Below are positions 18,504 through 27,586 of a DNA stretch of 64,000 nucleotides, one piece after another; within the stretch, counting starts at the first letter, position 1; each line of letters starts with the position of its first letter. The translations under genes and the position numbers were made by a program. The stretch is from Proteus penneri (GTDB lineage Bacteria; Pseudomonadota; Gammaproteobacteria; Enterobacterales; Enterobacteriaceae). The notes under the pieces were generated by a model. It had not been told where the DNA came from. It did not search any database and saw nothing but the letters and a program-made list of their open reading frames with translations. The stretch lies in assembly GCF_003144535.1 (NCBI RefSeq), contig NZ_PHFJ01000009.1, forward strand, positions 1 through 64,000, given 5' to 3'.

Positions 18504-18914
18504 ATGAGCCGTAAAGACAGAATGTTATCCCAACTTGGAATTCGTCAGTGGGTACTTCATAAGCCTGCTGTGTTAAAAGGCGAGCATTCTGTTCAATTTC
18601 CGGATACAACACGTTTACTTATCATTACTGATGATACCGTTGATCTAAATAACGGGCTTTTCTCTGATATTTTTAGCGCCATGGGGATAGATAAAGACGA
18701 AATCTATTGTATTACAACAGATGATGTGAGCATGCTCACAGAATCATTCAATCTTCCCTGCTGGTTATTAGGCACTGATCTCATACTTCCCTCTGAATAT
18801 ACTTCTCTGAGAAGCCCTTCATTACATCAGTTATATTTTGATGCTGATGCAAAACGCGATCTTTGGAAACAAATTTATCAATATGAAGACCATTTCACTC
18901 TTAAACCCTGCTGA
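18504..18914 (+). CDS. holD: DNA polymerase III psi subunit
   Basis: Psi links the clamp-loader to chi and SSB. 136 residues (E. coli 137), with recognisable QLGIRQWVLHKPAVLKGE (N-terminal chi-binding segment), CWLLGTD, and a C-terminal LWKQIYQYEDHF matching LWQQICTYEHDF. Its 3' end overlaps rimI by 32 bases, as in other enterobacteria, so rimI translation is coupled. Confidence 0.93.
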   Translation: MSRKDRMLSQLGIRQWVLHKPAVLKGEHSVQFPDTTRLLIITDDTVDLNNGLFSDIFSAMGIDKDEIYCITTDDVSMLTESFNLPCWLLGTDLILPSEYTSLRSPSLHQLYFDADAKRDLWKQIYQYEDHFTLKPC

Positions 18915-19329
18915 TTTACCTTTAGCATGGGAAATTGAAAAATTAAGTCATTCATTCCCTTGGAGTGAAGAAACATTTTATAGTAACCAAGGTAGTCATT
19001 ATTTTAATCTGAAAATTTGCATTGATAATATTATTGTAGGTTTTGCAATTACGCAATTAATATTAGATGAGGCAACACTTTTTAATATCGCAATCCATCC
19101 TGATTATCAGGGGAAAGGTTACGGTAAAGCACTTTTATTGGAACTGATTGAAACACTTGAGAAAAAAAATATTACTACCTTATGGTTAGAGGTGCGAGAA
19201 TCTAATGAAAAAGCATTCAATCTCTATGAATCTATAGGATTTAATTTCGTTTCAAAACGCAAAAACTATTACCCAACGAAGACAGGAAATGAAGATGCGA
19301 TTATCATGGCTTATCCTATTTCTTTCTAA
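18883..19329 (+). CDS. rimI: Ribosomal protein S18 N-alpha-acetyltransferase RimI
   Basis: GNAT enzyme acetylating the N-terminal alanine of S18. From ATG 18883 the product has 148 residues, the same as E. coli, and starts MKTISLLNPADLP. Acetyl-CoA motif IAIHPDYQGKGYGKALL and motif B NEKAFNLYESIGF are present. An in-frame upstream start inside holD (18838) is rejected because homology begins at 18883. It is followed by a terminator; yjjG, next in E. coli, is missing. Confidence 0.95.
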   Translation: MKTISLLNPADLPLAWEIEKLSHSFPWSEETFYSNQGSHYFNLKICIDNIIVGFAITQLILDEATLFNIAIHPDYQGKGYGKALLLELIETLEKKNITTLWLEVRESNEKAFNLYESIGFNFVSKRKNYYPTKTGNEDAIIMAYPISF

Positions 19330-19354
19330 TTAAATCTTTATTTAAGTTAAATTT

Positions 19355-19380
19355 AAAACGCCTTCTATTAGGCGTTTTTT
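19355..19380 (+). terminator. Rho-independent terminator of holD-rimI
   Basis: AAAACGCC/GGCGTTTT hairpin with T6 tail, 26 bases after the rimI stop. Confidence 0.9.
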
Positions 19381-19994
19381 GTTTTATTTGAAGAATGATA
19401 ATTTTATTTTTTCATTATTTTTATTTGAAATTTATCTTTATTTTTACTTAATGTAAATTTATCAAGTTAATTTCACTTTTGTCATCGTTAAATTTTAAAA
19501 CGTCAGGTGATTATAACGGTGTTAAAAAGGTGAATAATATTTAAAAGAAGTAGTTGAGTATTTGCTTTTATTTTAAATAAAGTGATTAGTCTCTAAATAT
19601 AGACAAAATTAAATCTAAATGAAGGTATGTTTATTTAGATCCTTCTATTCAATCCTGAACCGAAAATAAATAGGCTAACGCTTTGCTTTATTGTTAGCTC
19701 ATAAAGGTAGCTTGTAGAATTTTTAGCAAACATAGGTATGCTGAGCGTATCAATGAAAACAATGTTGCTCTATAAGGCAGTAGATACGATTAATTTTTTC
19801 AAACACTAGGCATCACTCCCTCAAGTAGATAAAATAGTAACCATTGATTGTTTATACAGACAAGATAGGCGAAAATAAGCGCCAATTAAGATTAACTTAC
19901 GGGTTGAATGTTTTTATAGTCACGTTAATTATTACTTATAGCAATATATCAGTGTCTTACATTCTCTCGTCTATCAACCAGAAGATCACCATTG
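19381..19994. other. 614-base gene-free region upstream of prfC
   Basis: AT-rich, without a recognisable ORF on either strand. In E. coli this slot holds yjjG; no trace of its HAD motifs was recognised. Only a weak GGCG/CGCC hairpin near 19869-19884 was seen. The prfC promoter must lie in the right half. Confidence 0.5.
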
Positions 19995-21584
19995 ATGTCT
20001 AATCCTATTTTTCAGCAAGAAGTTGCTCGTCGTAGAACTTTTGCCATTATTTCCCACCCTGATGCGGGTAAAACAACCATCACTGAAAAAGTGTTGTTAT
20101 TCGGACAAGCAATTCAACGTGCAGGAACCGTAAAAGGCCGTGGCTCAAATCAGCATGCAAAGTCTGACTGGATGGAAATGGAAAAACAACGTGGTATTTC
20201 TATTACAACCTCAGTTATGCAGTTCCCTTATGCGGATTGTCTAGTTAACTTATTAGATACCCCAGGGCACGAAGACTTTTCTGAAGATACTTATCGTACT
20301 TTAACTGCAGTTGACTGCTGTTTAATGGTCATTGACTCTTCTAAAGGGGTCGAAGATCGTACTCGTAAATTAATGGAAGTCACACGTTTACGTGATACCC
20401 CAATTCTGACTTTTATGAATAAACTTGACCGTGATATTCGTGATCCAATGGAAGTCATGGATGAAGTTGAAACAGAATTAAAAATCGCGTGTAGTCCGGT
20501 TACTTGGCCTATTGGTTGCGGAAAACTCTTCAAAGGGGTTTATCATATTCTGAAAGATGAAACTTATCTTTATCAAAGCGGTCAAGGTCACACTATTCAG
20601 GATTCTCGTGTTATCAAAGGGTTAGATAACCCAGAGCTTGATGAAGCGATAGGTGACGATTTAGCAAGTCAATTACGTGATGAATTAGAGTTAGTATTAG
20701 GTGCTTCTCACGAATTTGATCATGAGGCATTCTTAGCAGGCGAATTAACCCCTGTGTTCTTTGGTACTGCATTAGGTAACTTTGGTGTTAACCATATGCT
20801 TGATGGCCTTGTAAAATGGGCGCCAGCACCAATGCCTCGTCAAACTGATATGCGAGAAGTCACTGCTTCTGAAGAAACGTTCACCGGTTTCGTCTTCAAG
20901 ATCCAAGCCAATATGGATCCTAAGCACCGTGACCGTGTTGCATTTCTACGTGTTGTATCTGGTATGTATGATAAAGGTATGAAGTTACACCAAGTTCGAA
21001 TTAAAAAAGATGTGGTGATTTCTGATGCATTAACCTTTATGGCAGGCGATCGTTCTCACGTTGAACATGCTTATCCTGGCGATATTATTGGTCTTCATAA
21101 CCACGGTACCATTCAGATTGGTGATACTTTTACTCAAGGTGAAATTCTGAAATTCACGGGTATTCCAAACTTTGCGCCAGAATTGTTCCGCCGTATTCGT
21201 TTACGTGATCCATTAAAACAGAAACAGTTACTTAAAGGATTGGTGCAGTTATCAGAAGAAGGTGCTGTACAAGTCTTTAGACCACTGGCAAATAACGATT
21301 TAATCGTCGGCGCGGTCGGTGTACTTCAGTTTGATGTGGTTGTTGCAAGACTTAAGAGTGAATATAACGTTGAGGCGATTTATGAATCCGTTAACGTTTC
21401 AACGGCACGCTGGGTTGAATGTAATAACGAGAAAAAACTCGAAGAGTTTAAACGTAAAAATGAACAAAACTTGGCACTTGATGGCAGCGATAACTTAACT
21501 TATATCGCACCAACGATGGTCAATTTGAATTTAACACGTGAGCGTTATCCTGATGTTGAGTTCCATCAGACCCGTGAGCACTAA
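19995..21584 (+). CDS. prfC: Peptide chain release factor 3
   Basis: Translational GTPase that recycles RF1/RF2. 529 residues from ATG 19995, as in E. coli (a TTG one codon earlier is unlikely). GTPase motifs: G1 SHPDAGKTT (~21-29), G2/effector [15 protein letters not shown]3 [16 protein letters not shown]4 NKLDRD. The C-terminal EF-G-like domains include [15 protein letters not shown] and the [11 protein letters not shown] segment. Monocistronic. The stop codon directly abuts a 127-base palindromic element. Confidence 0.97.
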   Translation: MSNPIFQQEVARRRTFAIISHPDAGKTTITEKVLLFGQAIQRAGTVKGRGSNQHAKSDWMEMEKQRGISITTSVMQFPYADCLVNLLDTPGHEDFSEDTYRTLTAVDCCLMVIDSSKGVEDRTRKLMEVTRLRDTPILTFMNKLDRDIRDPMEVMDEVETELKIACSPVTWPIGCGKLFKGVYHILKDETYLYQSGQGHTIQDSRVIKGLDNPELDEAIGDDLASQLRDELELVLGASHEFDHEAFLAGELTPVFFGTALGNFGVNHMLDGLVKWAPAPMPRQTDMREVTASEETFTGFVFKIQANMDPKHRDRVAFLRVVSGMYDKGMKLHQVRIKKDVVISDALTFMAGDRSHVEHAYPGDIIGLHNHGTIQIGDTFTQGEILKFTGIPNFAPELFRRIRLRDPLKQKQLLKGLVQLSEEGAVQVFRPLANNDLIVGAVGVLQFDVVVARLKSEYNVEAIYESVNVSTARWVECNNEKKLEEFKRKNEQNLALDGSDNLTYIAPTMVNLNLTRERYPDVEFHQTREH

Positions 21585-21710
21585 TTACTCGTCATACTTC
21601 AAGCTGCAACGTTGTTGACTACGTTCATTCGCACTAGTCACATACTTATGTATGCTCCTAGCGACTCATTCACTTGTCGCCTAGTTGCAGCTTGAATTAT
21701 TTAGAGTAAT
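21584..21710. repeat. 127-base imperfect palindromic element abutting prfC
   Basis: Terminal arms of 27 bases are inverted relative to each other: both ends read ATTACTC and share TTCAAGCTGCAAC. The centre is the hairpin CATAC-TTAT-GTATG (21641-21654), so the dyad axis of ends and centre coincides. It resembles the foldback elements scattered in Yersinia, Serratia and Photorhabdus (YPAL-like, from memory). It is likely a mobile or REP-like intergenic repeat, possibly acting as prfC terminator structure. Confidence 0.7.
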
Positions 21711-21882
21711 AGCATGTTCGTGCTGATGCTTAAAGTTGCCGCTTGAACTATTTAGAGTAATAGTATTCTCATGCTTATACTTAAAGTTGTCGCTTGAACG
21801 ATTTAGAGTAATAGTATTCTCATGCTTATACTTAAAGTTGTCGCTTGAATTATTTAGAGTAAGAGTGTGTTCATACTTTGAG
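21690..21882. repeat. Tandem array of a 51-base unit, about 3.8 copies
   Basis: Copies start at 21690, 21741, 21792 and 21843, each beginning GCTTGAA..ATTTAGAGTAA. Copies 2 and 3 are nearly identical; copies 1 and 4 are more diverged. The unit contains the right end of the adjoining palindromic element, so the array looks like amplification of that end. Confidence 0.85.
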
Positions 21883-21896
21883 CATTTAACTTAATG

Positions 21897-21927
21897 AAAA
21901 GGCTATATTTTTAATATAGCCTTATTT
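21897..21927 (+). terminator. Hairpin, probable terminator downstream of the repeats
   Basis: AAGGCTATA (21899-21907) pairs with TATAGCCTT (21915-21923), with a T-rich tail. It is the likely final terminator for transcripts reading out of prfC. Confidence 0.65.
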
Positions 21928-22316
21928 GTTGCTTCGCTTTGTTGAGTCTTTATACTTAATAAACCCATCGCTGTGAGAGACTCGATTTTCTTTGTTAAAT
22001 ATCCTCTGTATATCCCTAATATCCTACCGAAAAACCCTTCTTCATTTGGAATTACTCTTTTTTTTCTCTGTTAACATGATGCCTGTTTTTACACTTATTT
22101 ATAAATATATGTAAAATTTTTTATAGATTTATTTTTCATTTTTAGAATAAAATTATTAGGATTAGTCTTTATTTGCTATTTTTTACTTTATTTAACTCGG
22201 ATAGCTTATTAGTGTAATAGCTTAGATTGTTAAATTTTTGTAGTGCTTAATAAAAAGACAGACATTAAAACACACGTATATTTCCTATCTCAGTTATTGT
22301 GATTAGGGGGAGAGCA
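21928..22316. other. Non-coding region upstream of the BON-domain gene
   Basis: Very AT-rich and without an ORF. It presumably carries the promoter of the BON protein; no specific box could be called. Confidence 0.45.
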
Positions 22317-22661
22317 ATGAAACAATATAAGACGCTAAAATTGGCGTTATTAATGTCAATCGGCTTAGCTTTTGTCAGTATGGGCGCGTCAGCTGAAACA
22401 TCGTGGTATAGCGAGATTAATAAAAGTGGGAATAATACGGGTCACTACTTAAGTGATACTTCTATTTCTAATAAAATTCAAGATACGCTATTGCCAATGC
22501 AAGATATTAATAGTGAGAATATTTCTATTCGTACTGAGTTTGGGCATGTCTTTCTTTCCGGTTTTGTTGATAGTAAAGCGCAAGAAGAAAAAATCTTACA
22601 AGTTATTGAAAAAATTGAAGGTGTTAAAAGCGTAGACTCAGATGTAAATATCAAATCATAA
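22317..22661 (+). CDS. Single-BON-domain periplasmic protein at the osmY locus
   Basis: 114 residues: Sec signal (MKQYKTLKLALLMSIGLAFVSMGASA), a short linker, and one BON domain (~45-112; ISNKIQDTLLP, TEFGHVFLSGFVDSKAQEEKILQVIEKIEGVKSVDSDVNI). E. coli OsmY, in the same position between prfC and yjjU, has two BON domains and ~201 residues, so this is a half-length relative. BON proteins associate with membranes or phospholipid; OsmY is osmotically induced and acts as a periplasmic chaperone. ATG 22317 was chosen because GGGGGAGA precedes it. Confidence 0.82.
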   Translation: MKQYKTLKLALLMSIGLAFVSMGASAETSWYSEINKSGNNTGHYLSDTSISNKIQDTLLPMQDINSENISIRTEFGHVFLSGFVDSKAQEEKILQVIEKIEGVKSVDSDVNIKS

Positions 22662-22790
22662 ACGTGATTTTCTTTTATATTCGTTACACTCTAAGAATAT
22701 ATTGTCTAATTTATTTGAATGAGTACGGAAAAAGAATGACGTCAAAAAAATGTGCGGGTATCCTTTGTTAAGTTGTATTAAGGAGACATT

Positions 22791-23846
22791 ATGGGGAAGT
22801 ATATACCTGTCACATTAAATAATATTACTGCACTCGAATTTCAATCCTCACTACCACAAGGTAAAGTTGCTTTAGTTTGTGAGGGCGGAGGTCAACGCGG
22901 GATCTTTACTGCGGGTGTCCTTGATGAATTTATGCGATCACGATTTGATCCCTTTGATGTTTTACTTGGGGTGTCTGCGGGAGCACAAAATTTGTCTGCT
23001 TTTGCCTGTGGTCAGCGTGGATATGCACGTAAAATTATTAATCGCTATACAACCAATAATCAATTCTTCAATCCCATTCGTTTTGTCCGTGGCGGCAATT
23101 TACTCGATCTTGATTGGTATATAGACACGACAGCCAAAGAAATGCCTCTTGATATACCAACAGCACTACGGCGGTTTGATACGGGGCGCGAATTTTATAT
23201 GGTGGCAAGTCGTTCTGATAATTTTCAGGCCAATTATTTTCAACCCGATGAACTGACTTGGCTTGAGATAATCAAAGCGTCCAGTGCTATCCCTGCTTTT
23301 TATCGTAATGGGGTCTTATTTCATGATGTTGTTTATCATGATGGTGGTATCAGCGATGCTATTCCAGTGAGAGAAGCTTATCGACGTGGTTGTCGTACTA
23401 TTGTTGTTGTGCGCACGGTACCTTCTGAATATCAATACACAACAGAATGGGTCGATCGTATGGGAAAATGGTTTGAAAATAGCCGTTTACAACGTTTTAT
23501 GGCGATGGCTCAAGTCCATATCGAAACCTATACCGAAACACTTAAATTTATTCAATCGCCTCCAGAAGATGTTGTTGTTATCGAAATCTATCCACCAACG
23601 ACGTTACAATCGAGTGCATTAGGAAGTCGTTTAAGTGCATTAAATCATGATTATCATGTGGGTAGACGTTGTGGACGCTATTTTTTAGCGACAATAGGTC
23701 AGCATTTTTCTAAGAAAAAATTCAAACAGCATGATAAAAAAATCTTTAGCCTATTTGAGCAAGAAGCAAAGGCGGATAAAGCGGAGGATGCTTCAATTAT
23801 TCAACAAGGAACAAGAAGTGTGCACCCTGATGTAAGGCAGGTTTAA
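22791..23846 (+). CDS. yjjU: YjjU, patatin-like phospholipase
   Basis: 351 residues (E. coli 357). The oxyanion loop is CEGGGQRGIFTAGVLDEF, the catalytic Ser lies in GVSAG, and the Asp in HDGGISDAIP: the full patatin Ser-Asp dyad. Expected to hydrolyse acyl esters of lipids; the physiological substrate is unknown. AGGAGA precedes the ATG. Two bases separate it from yjjV, the same operon as in E. coli. Confidence 0.94.
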   Translation: MGKYIPVTLNNITALEFQSSLPQGKVALVCEGGGQRGIFTAGVLDEFMRSRFDPFDVLLGVSAGAQNLSAFACGQRGYARKIINRYTTNNQFFNPIRFVRGGNLLDLDWYIDTTAKEMPLDIPTALRRFDTGREFYMVASRSDNFQANYFQPDELTWLEIIKASSAIPAFYRNGVLFHDVVYHDGGISDAIPVREAYRRGCRTIVVVRTVPSEYQYTTEWVDRMGKWFENSRLQRFMAMAQVHIETYTETLKFIQSPPEDVVVIEIYPPTTLQSSALGSRLSALNHDYHVGRRCGRYFLATIGQHFSKKKFKQHDKKIFSLFEQEAKADKAEDASIIQQGTRSVHPDVRQV

Positions 23847-23848
23847 GA

Positions 23849-24631
23849 ATGAATAAATTTATTGATACTCACTGTCATTTTGATTTTCCAGTTTTTTATA
23901 ATGATATTGCAAATAGCTTATCTTTAGCACATCAAGCGCAAGTAAAAAAAATCATTATTCCTGCAGTTGCTCGCTGGAATTTTGATGTGGTGACTGAGTT
24001 ATCAAATGAATATCCTCAATTATATAGTGCATTAGGATTACATCCTTTATATATTGAAGCGCATACAGAACAACATCTCATTGAATTAGAACAGAAATTA
24101 AAAATAGAACCTCGTTGTGTTGCTATCGGAGAAATCGGGCTTGATGACTATATGGATAACCCGCAACCAGAAAAGCAGGAGCGCTTTTTAATTGCACAAC
24201 TTAAATTAGCGGCTAAGTTTGATTTACCCGTTATTTTACACTCACGAAAAACTCACGATAAGTTAAGTGCCTTGTTACGTCGTTATGATGTTCCTCGTAA
24301 AGGAGTTGTACACGGTTTTGCAGGAAGCCAGCAACAAGCTGAAAAGTTTATTCAACAAGGCTATTTTATTGGCGTTGGTGGAACCATTACTTATGAGCGA
24401 GCACAAAAGACCCGTCGAGCAATGGCTTCATTGCCGCTTGAATCGCTATTACTAGAAACAGATGCGCCCGATATGCCTGTGAGCGGTTTTCAAGGTGAAC
24501 CCAATCGCCCAGAACGAATTCAATATGTTTTTTCTCAACTCTGTGAACTACGTCAAGAACCCTCTGAGGTAATTGCACAGCAACTCTATTTTAATAGCCT
24601 ACAATTATTTCGGTTAAAAGATAATATCTAG
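23849..24631 (+). CDS. yjjV: YjjV, TatD-family metal-dependent hydrolase
   Basis: 260 residues (E. coli 259). TatD signatures are present: DTHCHFD at the N-terminus (metal-binding His), GEIGLDDY, VILHSRKTHD, VVHGFAGS and LLETDAPDMP. TatD proteins are metal-dependent DNases and related hydrolases; the substrate of YjjV is not established. Coupled to yjjU. Confidence 0.94.
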   Translation: MNKFIDTHCHFDFPVFYNDIANSLSLAHQAQVKKIIIPAVARWNFDVVTELSNEYPQLYSALGLHPLYIEAHTEQHLIELEQKLKIEPRCVAIGEIGLDDYMDNPQPEKQERFLIAQLKLAAKFDLPVILHSRKTHDKLSALLRRYDVPRKGVVHGFAGSQQQAEKFIQQGYFIGVGGTITYERAQKTRRAMASLPLESLLLETDAPDMPVSGFQGEPNRPERIQYVFSQLCELRQEPSEVIAQQLYFNSLQLFRLKDNI

Positions 24632-24743
24632 TTGTTGAATTGAATTTAACTTTACTGGTTAAAATTGAATACATGGTTTGTTAATCGGATGATGTTTTCT
24701 CTCTATTCTGCCTATTCAATAATGCGGTTTTCCCCTCTTTTTG

Positions 24744-24759
24744 TGTGATCAACTTCTCA
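24744..24759 (+). promoter_or_regulatory. Probable CRP site upstream of nucleoside transporter
   Basis: TGTGA-N6-TCTCA matches the CRP dyad at nine of ten half-site bases. Position upstream of a nucleoside transporter fits the usual CRP/CytR control. Confidence 0.55.
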
Positions 24760-24920
24760 TTTGTGACTTTTTTGTTACTTTTTTCAGACCCTATTTGTGA
24801 TGGATGTTGAGGGTTCTTTTCTTAGACTAGGTATAATTATCTGGCAAAAAAGAGTCAATAAGCTCTGGCAAGGGCATTATTGATAATCCATTAAATTTTT
24901 ATGTGAACAGGGATCCTTCA

Positions 24921-26219
24921 ATGCAACTCATTATGAGCTTGGTCGGAATGGCAACATTAATATTGATAGCCGTTCTGTTTTCCAGCAATCGACGTGCAAT
25001 TAGACTACGTACAGTTGGTGGCGCATTCCTTATTCAGATTGGCTTAGGTGCATTTGTTCTTTATTCCGACGGTGGTCGCGAGGTACTTCTTGCGATTTCT
25101 GATGGCGTTAAGAATGTTATTGATTACGGCAATAATGGGATGAGCTTCCTCTTTGCGGGCTTAGTATCAGATAAAATGTTCGAATTATTTGGTGGTGGCG
25201 GTTTCGTATTCGCCCTACGCGTACTGCCTGTTATTGTGTTTTTCTCTTCACTAATTGCAGTGTTGTATTACCTTGGCATTATGCAAATCGTCATCAAAAT
25301 TCTTGGTGGTGGTTTACAAAAAGTACTAGGTACATCACGAACAGAATCGATGTCTGCAACTGCAAATATTTTTGTTGGACAAACAGAAGCACCGCTTGTT
25401 GTTCGCCCTTATATTGCAAGAATGACAACCTCTGAGCTCTTTGCTGTTATGTGTGGTGGTTTAGCCTCTGTTGCGGGTTCTGTGCTTGCTGGATACGCTA
25501 GCATGGGCGTACCGTTGGAGTACCTGATTACGGCTTCCTTTATGGCGGCTCCTGGTGGTTTACTCTTTGCTAAATTATTGATCCCTGAAACAGAAACACC
25601 AGATGATCAAAAAGATGCGCTTGATAAAATGGCAGATGACGAAAAACCCGCTAATATTATCGATGCTGCAGCTGCAGGTGCCTCTTCAGGTTTACAGCTT
25701 GCCCTTAACGTCGGTGCCATGTTACTTGCTTTCGTTGCATTGATTGCATTAGTTAATGGTATCCTCGGTGGTATTGGTGGCTGGTTTGGTTATGAGAATT
25801 TCTCATTAGAACTCGTGTTTGGTTGGGTGTTTGCACCTATTGCCTTCCTAATTGGCGTGCCTTGGAGTGAAGCGACCATTGCAGGCTCATTTATTGGACA
25901 AAAAATTGTTATCAATGAGTTCTATGCTTACTCTGAATTTAGTAAATATCTCAAAGAGGATGCACTTGTTGCGGGCTCTGGACTCATGGTGTTATCAGAA
26001 CAAACAAAGGTAATCATTTCCTTTGCACTGTGTGGTTTTGCTAACCTTTCTTCCGTAGCTGTTTTGTTAGGTGGTTTAGGTGGAATGGCACCAAATCGTC
26101 GTCAAGATGTGGCTCGTTTAGGTATGAAAGCAGTACTTGCAGGTACACTCTCTAACTTAATGAGTGCAACGATTGCAGGATTCTTCTTTGCATTAACAGC
26201 AATGGCCGTTGTTGCTTAA
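24921..26219 (+). CDS. NupC-family concentrative nucleoside transporter
   Basis: Proton-coupled nucleoside importer of the CNT family, 432 residues from ATG 24921 (AGGGA 7 bases upstream). About ten hydrophobic segments. Family motifs: VGQTEAPLVVRPYI (substrate site, G/SxTEAP), GLASVAGSVLAGYASMGV, GVPWSEA, GQKIVINEFYAY and LCGFANLSSVAVLLGGLGGMAP. It resembles E. coli NupX/PsuT more than NupC by recall, so no symbol is given. Lying directly upstream of deoCABD, it supplies the substrates that the deo enzymes degrade. Confidence 0.92.
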   Translation: MQLIMSLVGMATLILIAVLFSSNRRAIRLRTVGGAFLIQIGLGAFVLYSDGGREVLLAISDGVKNVIDYGNNGMSFLFAGLVSDKMFELFGGGGFVFALRVLPVIVFFSSLIAVLYYLGIMQIVIKILGGGLQKVLGTSRTESMSATANIFVGQTEAPLVVRPYIARMTTSELFAVMCGGLASVAGSVLAGYASMGVPLEYLITASFMAAPGGLLFAKLLIPETETPDDQKDALDKMADDEKPANIIDAAAAGASSGLQLALNVGAMLLAFVALIALVNGILGGIGGWFGYENFSLELVFGWVFAPIAFLIGVPWSEATIAGSFIGQKIVINEFYAYSEFSKYLKEDALVAGSGLMVLSEQTKVIISFALCGFANLSSVAVLLGGLGGMAPNRRQDVARLGMKAVLAGTLSNLMSATIAGFFFALTAMAVVA

Positions 26220-26235
26220 TTAATTTTTATTGTAG

Positions 26236-26266
26236 AGAGCAGATGGGTTTTGCCTATCTGCTCTTT
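26236..26266 (+). terminator. Rho-independent terminator after nucleoside transporter
   Basis: AGAGCAGAT/ATCTGCTCT stem extended by GG/CC around TTTT, followed by TTTT. It separates the transporter from the deo operon. Confidence 0.85.
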
Positions 26267-26435
26267 TATGTTTGTTTTCTGCTGTAATGTTAACTACTTT
26301 TATTGTGAGAGATATTTCGCAATTTGTATTGAATAGGGTTAATAACGATATCATTTTATATTGCTTACGTTTTTTTTGCGTTATAAAGACGACTTAAAGG
26401 CGCTATTCGAGTAACATTAAACCAGAAAACGACTT

Positions 26436-26538
26436 AACTGTGATATTTATCACATTTTTATGTTATATATTGCAAGTTGCATTTAATTAGTGTGACGAAA
26501 AGCACATCTAATTGTTCCTTAGCGTGTTCAAATAAGAT
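26436..26538 (+). promoter_or_regulatory. deo promoter region: two CRP boxes, CytR-like motif, -10
   Basis: CRP box 1 is a perfect TGTGA-N6-TCACA (26439-26454); CRP box 2 is TGTGA-N6-GCACA (26491-26506). The centres are 52 bases apart, as in E. coli deoP2 (about 53). TTGCAA-G-TTGCATT (26470-26484) between them matches the CytR half-site. TAAGAT at 26533 is a plausible -10 about 40 bases from the CRP2 centre. Expected: cAMP-CRP activation and CytR/CRP corepression. No E. coli-type DeoR box was seen. Confidence 0.85.
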
Positions 26539-26559
26539 GTGCTGAAACTTCATGGAATG

Positions 26560-26716
26560 GCGAAAGCTCAATGACGGGTCGCCGAAGTGAGCATAGCGCG
26601 GTGAGAGGGAGCTCAGCTGTCGTTGTGGTATTAAGCTGCAACAACATCTTCAAGGAACCAAGTCCGCTCGCCAACAAATTTAATCGCTAACCTTAAGCGT
26701 ACGCCCAAAAGGGCTT
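26560..26716 (+). ncRNA. Candidate structured 5' leader RNA of the deo operon
   Basis: A roughly 180-base leader separates the promoter from deoC. About 55% G+C over 26561-26670, far above the surrounding intergenic DNA. Potential elements: GCTCA (26566)/TGAGC (26588) enclosing CGG-GTCG-CCG; CAGCT (26614)/AGCTG (26634) interleaved with GTTGT (26622)/ACAAC (26641), an H-type pseudoknot pattern; and GCCC-AAAA-GGGC (26703-26714) just before the ribosome site. Function and conservation are unknown. Confidence 0.45.
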
Positions 26717-26739
26717 GAGAAACATCGTTGGAGAGTTTT

Positions 26740-27519
26740 ATGACAGATTTAACCGCTGCAGCGCGCCTTGCGCTGTCTTTGATGGATTTAACTACATTAA
26801 ATGATGATGATACTGATGCAAAAGTGACAGCATTATGTCATCAAGCTAAAAGCCCAGAAGGCAATACTGCTGCTATTTGTATCTACCCACGTTTTATTCC
26901 GTTAGCACGTAAAGTGTTACGCGAACAAGGTACTCCTGACGTTCGTATCGCAACCGTAACTAACTTCCCTCATGGTAATGATGATTTAGATATCGCATTA
27001 GCAGAAACCAACGCGGCATTAGCTTATGGCGCAGATGAGGTTGACGTAGTTTTCCCTTACCGTGCATTTATGGCTGGTAACGAGCAAATCGGTTTTGATA
27101 TCGTTAAAGCATGTAAAGAAGCTTGTGCAAAAGCAGGCGCTTTACTGAAAGTCATTATTGAAACGGGTGAGCTGAAAGATCCAGCGCTTATCCGTAAAGC
27201 ATCTGAAATTTCCATCAAAGCAGGTGCAGACTTTATTAAAACCTCCACAGGTAAAGTACCTGTAAATGCAACACTGGAAAGCGCTGAGTTAATGATCCAA
27301 GTGATCCACGATATGGGCGTTGGCAAAGAAGTTGGTTTTAAACCGGCTGGTGGTGTACGTACCGCTGAAGAAGCTGCCCAATACCTTGCATTGGCTAAAC
27401 GCATTATGGGTGACAACTGGGTTGATGCTCGTCACTTCCGTTTTGGCGCATCAAGCTTGTTAGGTAATTTACTAGCCACTTTAGGTCATGGCGAGCAAAA
27501 ATCGTCTAGTGGTTACTAA
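26740..27519 (+). CDS. deoC: Deoxyribose-phosphate aldolase
   Basis: Cleaves 2-deoxyribose-5-phosphate to glyceraldehyde-3-phosphate and acetaldehyde, the last step of deoxynucleoside breakdown. 259 residues, the same as E. coli. The Schiff-base Lys is in DFIKTSTGK, with [11 protein letters not shown] as the second conserved Lys region and [11 protein letters not shown] near the active site. GGAGAG precedes ATG 26740; a TTG 12 bases upstream is rejected. First gene of deoCABD. Confidence 0.98.
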   Translation: MTDLTAAARLALSLMDLTTLNDDDTDAKVTALCHQAKSPEGNTAAICIYPRFIPLARKVLREQGTPDVRIATVTNFPHGNDDLDIALAETNAALAYGADEVDVVFPYRAFMAGNEQIGFDIVKACKEACAKAGALLKVIIETGELKDPALIRKASEISIKAGADFIKTSTGKVPVNATLESAELMIQVIHDMGVGKEVGFKPAGGVRTAEEAAQYLALAKRIMGDNWVDARHFRFGASSLLGNLLATLGHGEQKSSSGY

Positions 27520-27532
27520 TCCATTCGTGTAA

Positions 27533-27556
27533 TACGTCCACATTTTATTGTGGGCG
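27533..27556 (+). other. Intercistronic hairpin deoC-deoA
   Basis: ACGTCCACA pairs with TGTGGGCGT around TTTTAT (one G-T). There is no T tail, so it is more likely an RNA-processing or stability element than a terminator. Confidence 0.6.
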
Positions 27557-27586
27557 TTATCAATGCTATAAAACCAGGAGGTTGCA

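Noticed and set aside
19381..19994. Possible yjjG remnant between rimI and prfC
   Set aside because: No HAD motif or long frame could be read on either strand; the gene appears cleanly absent.
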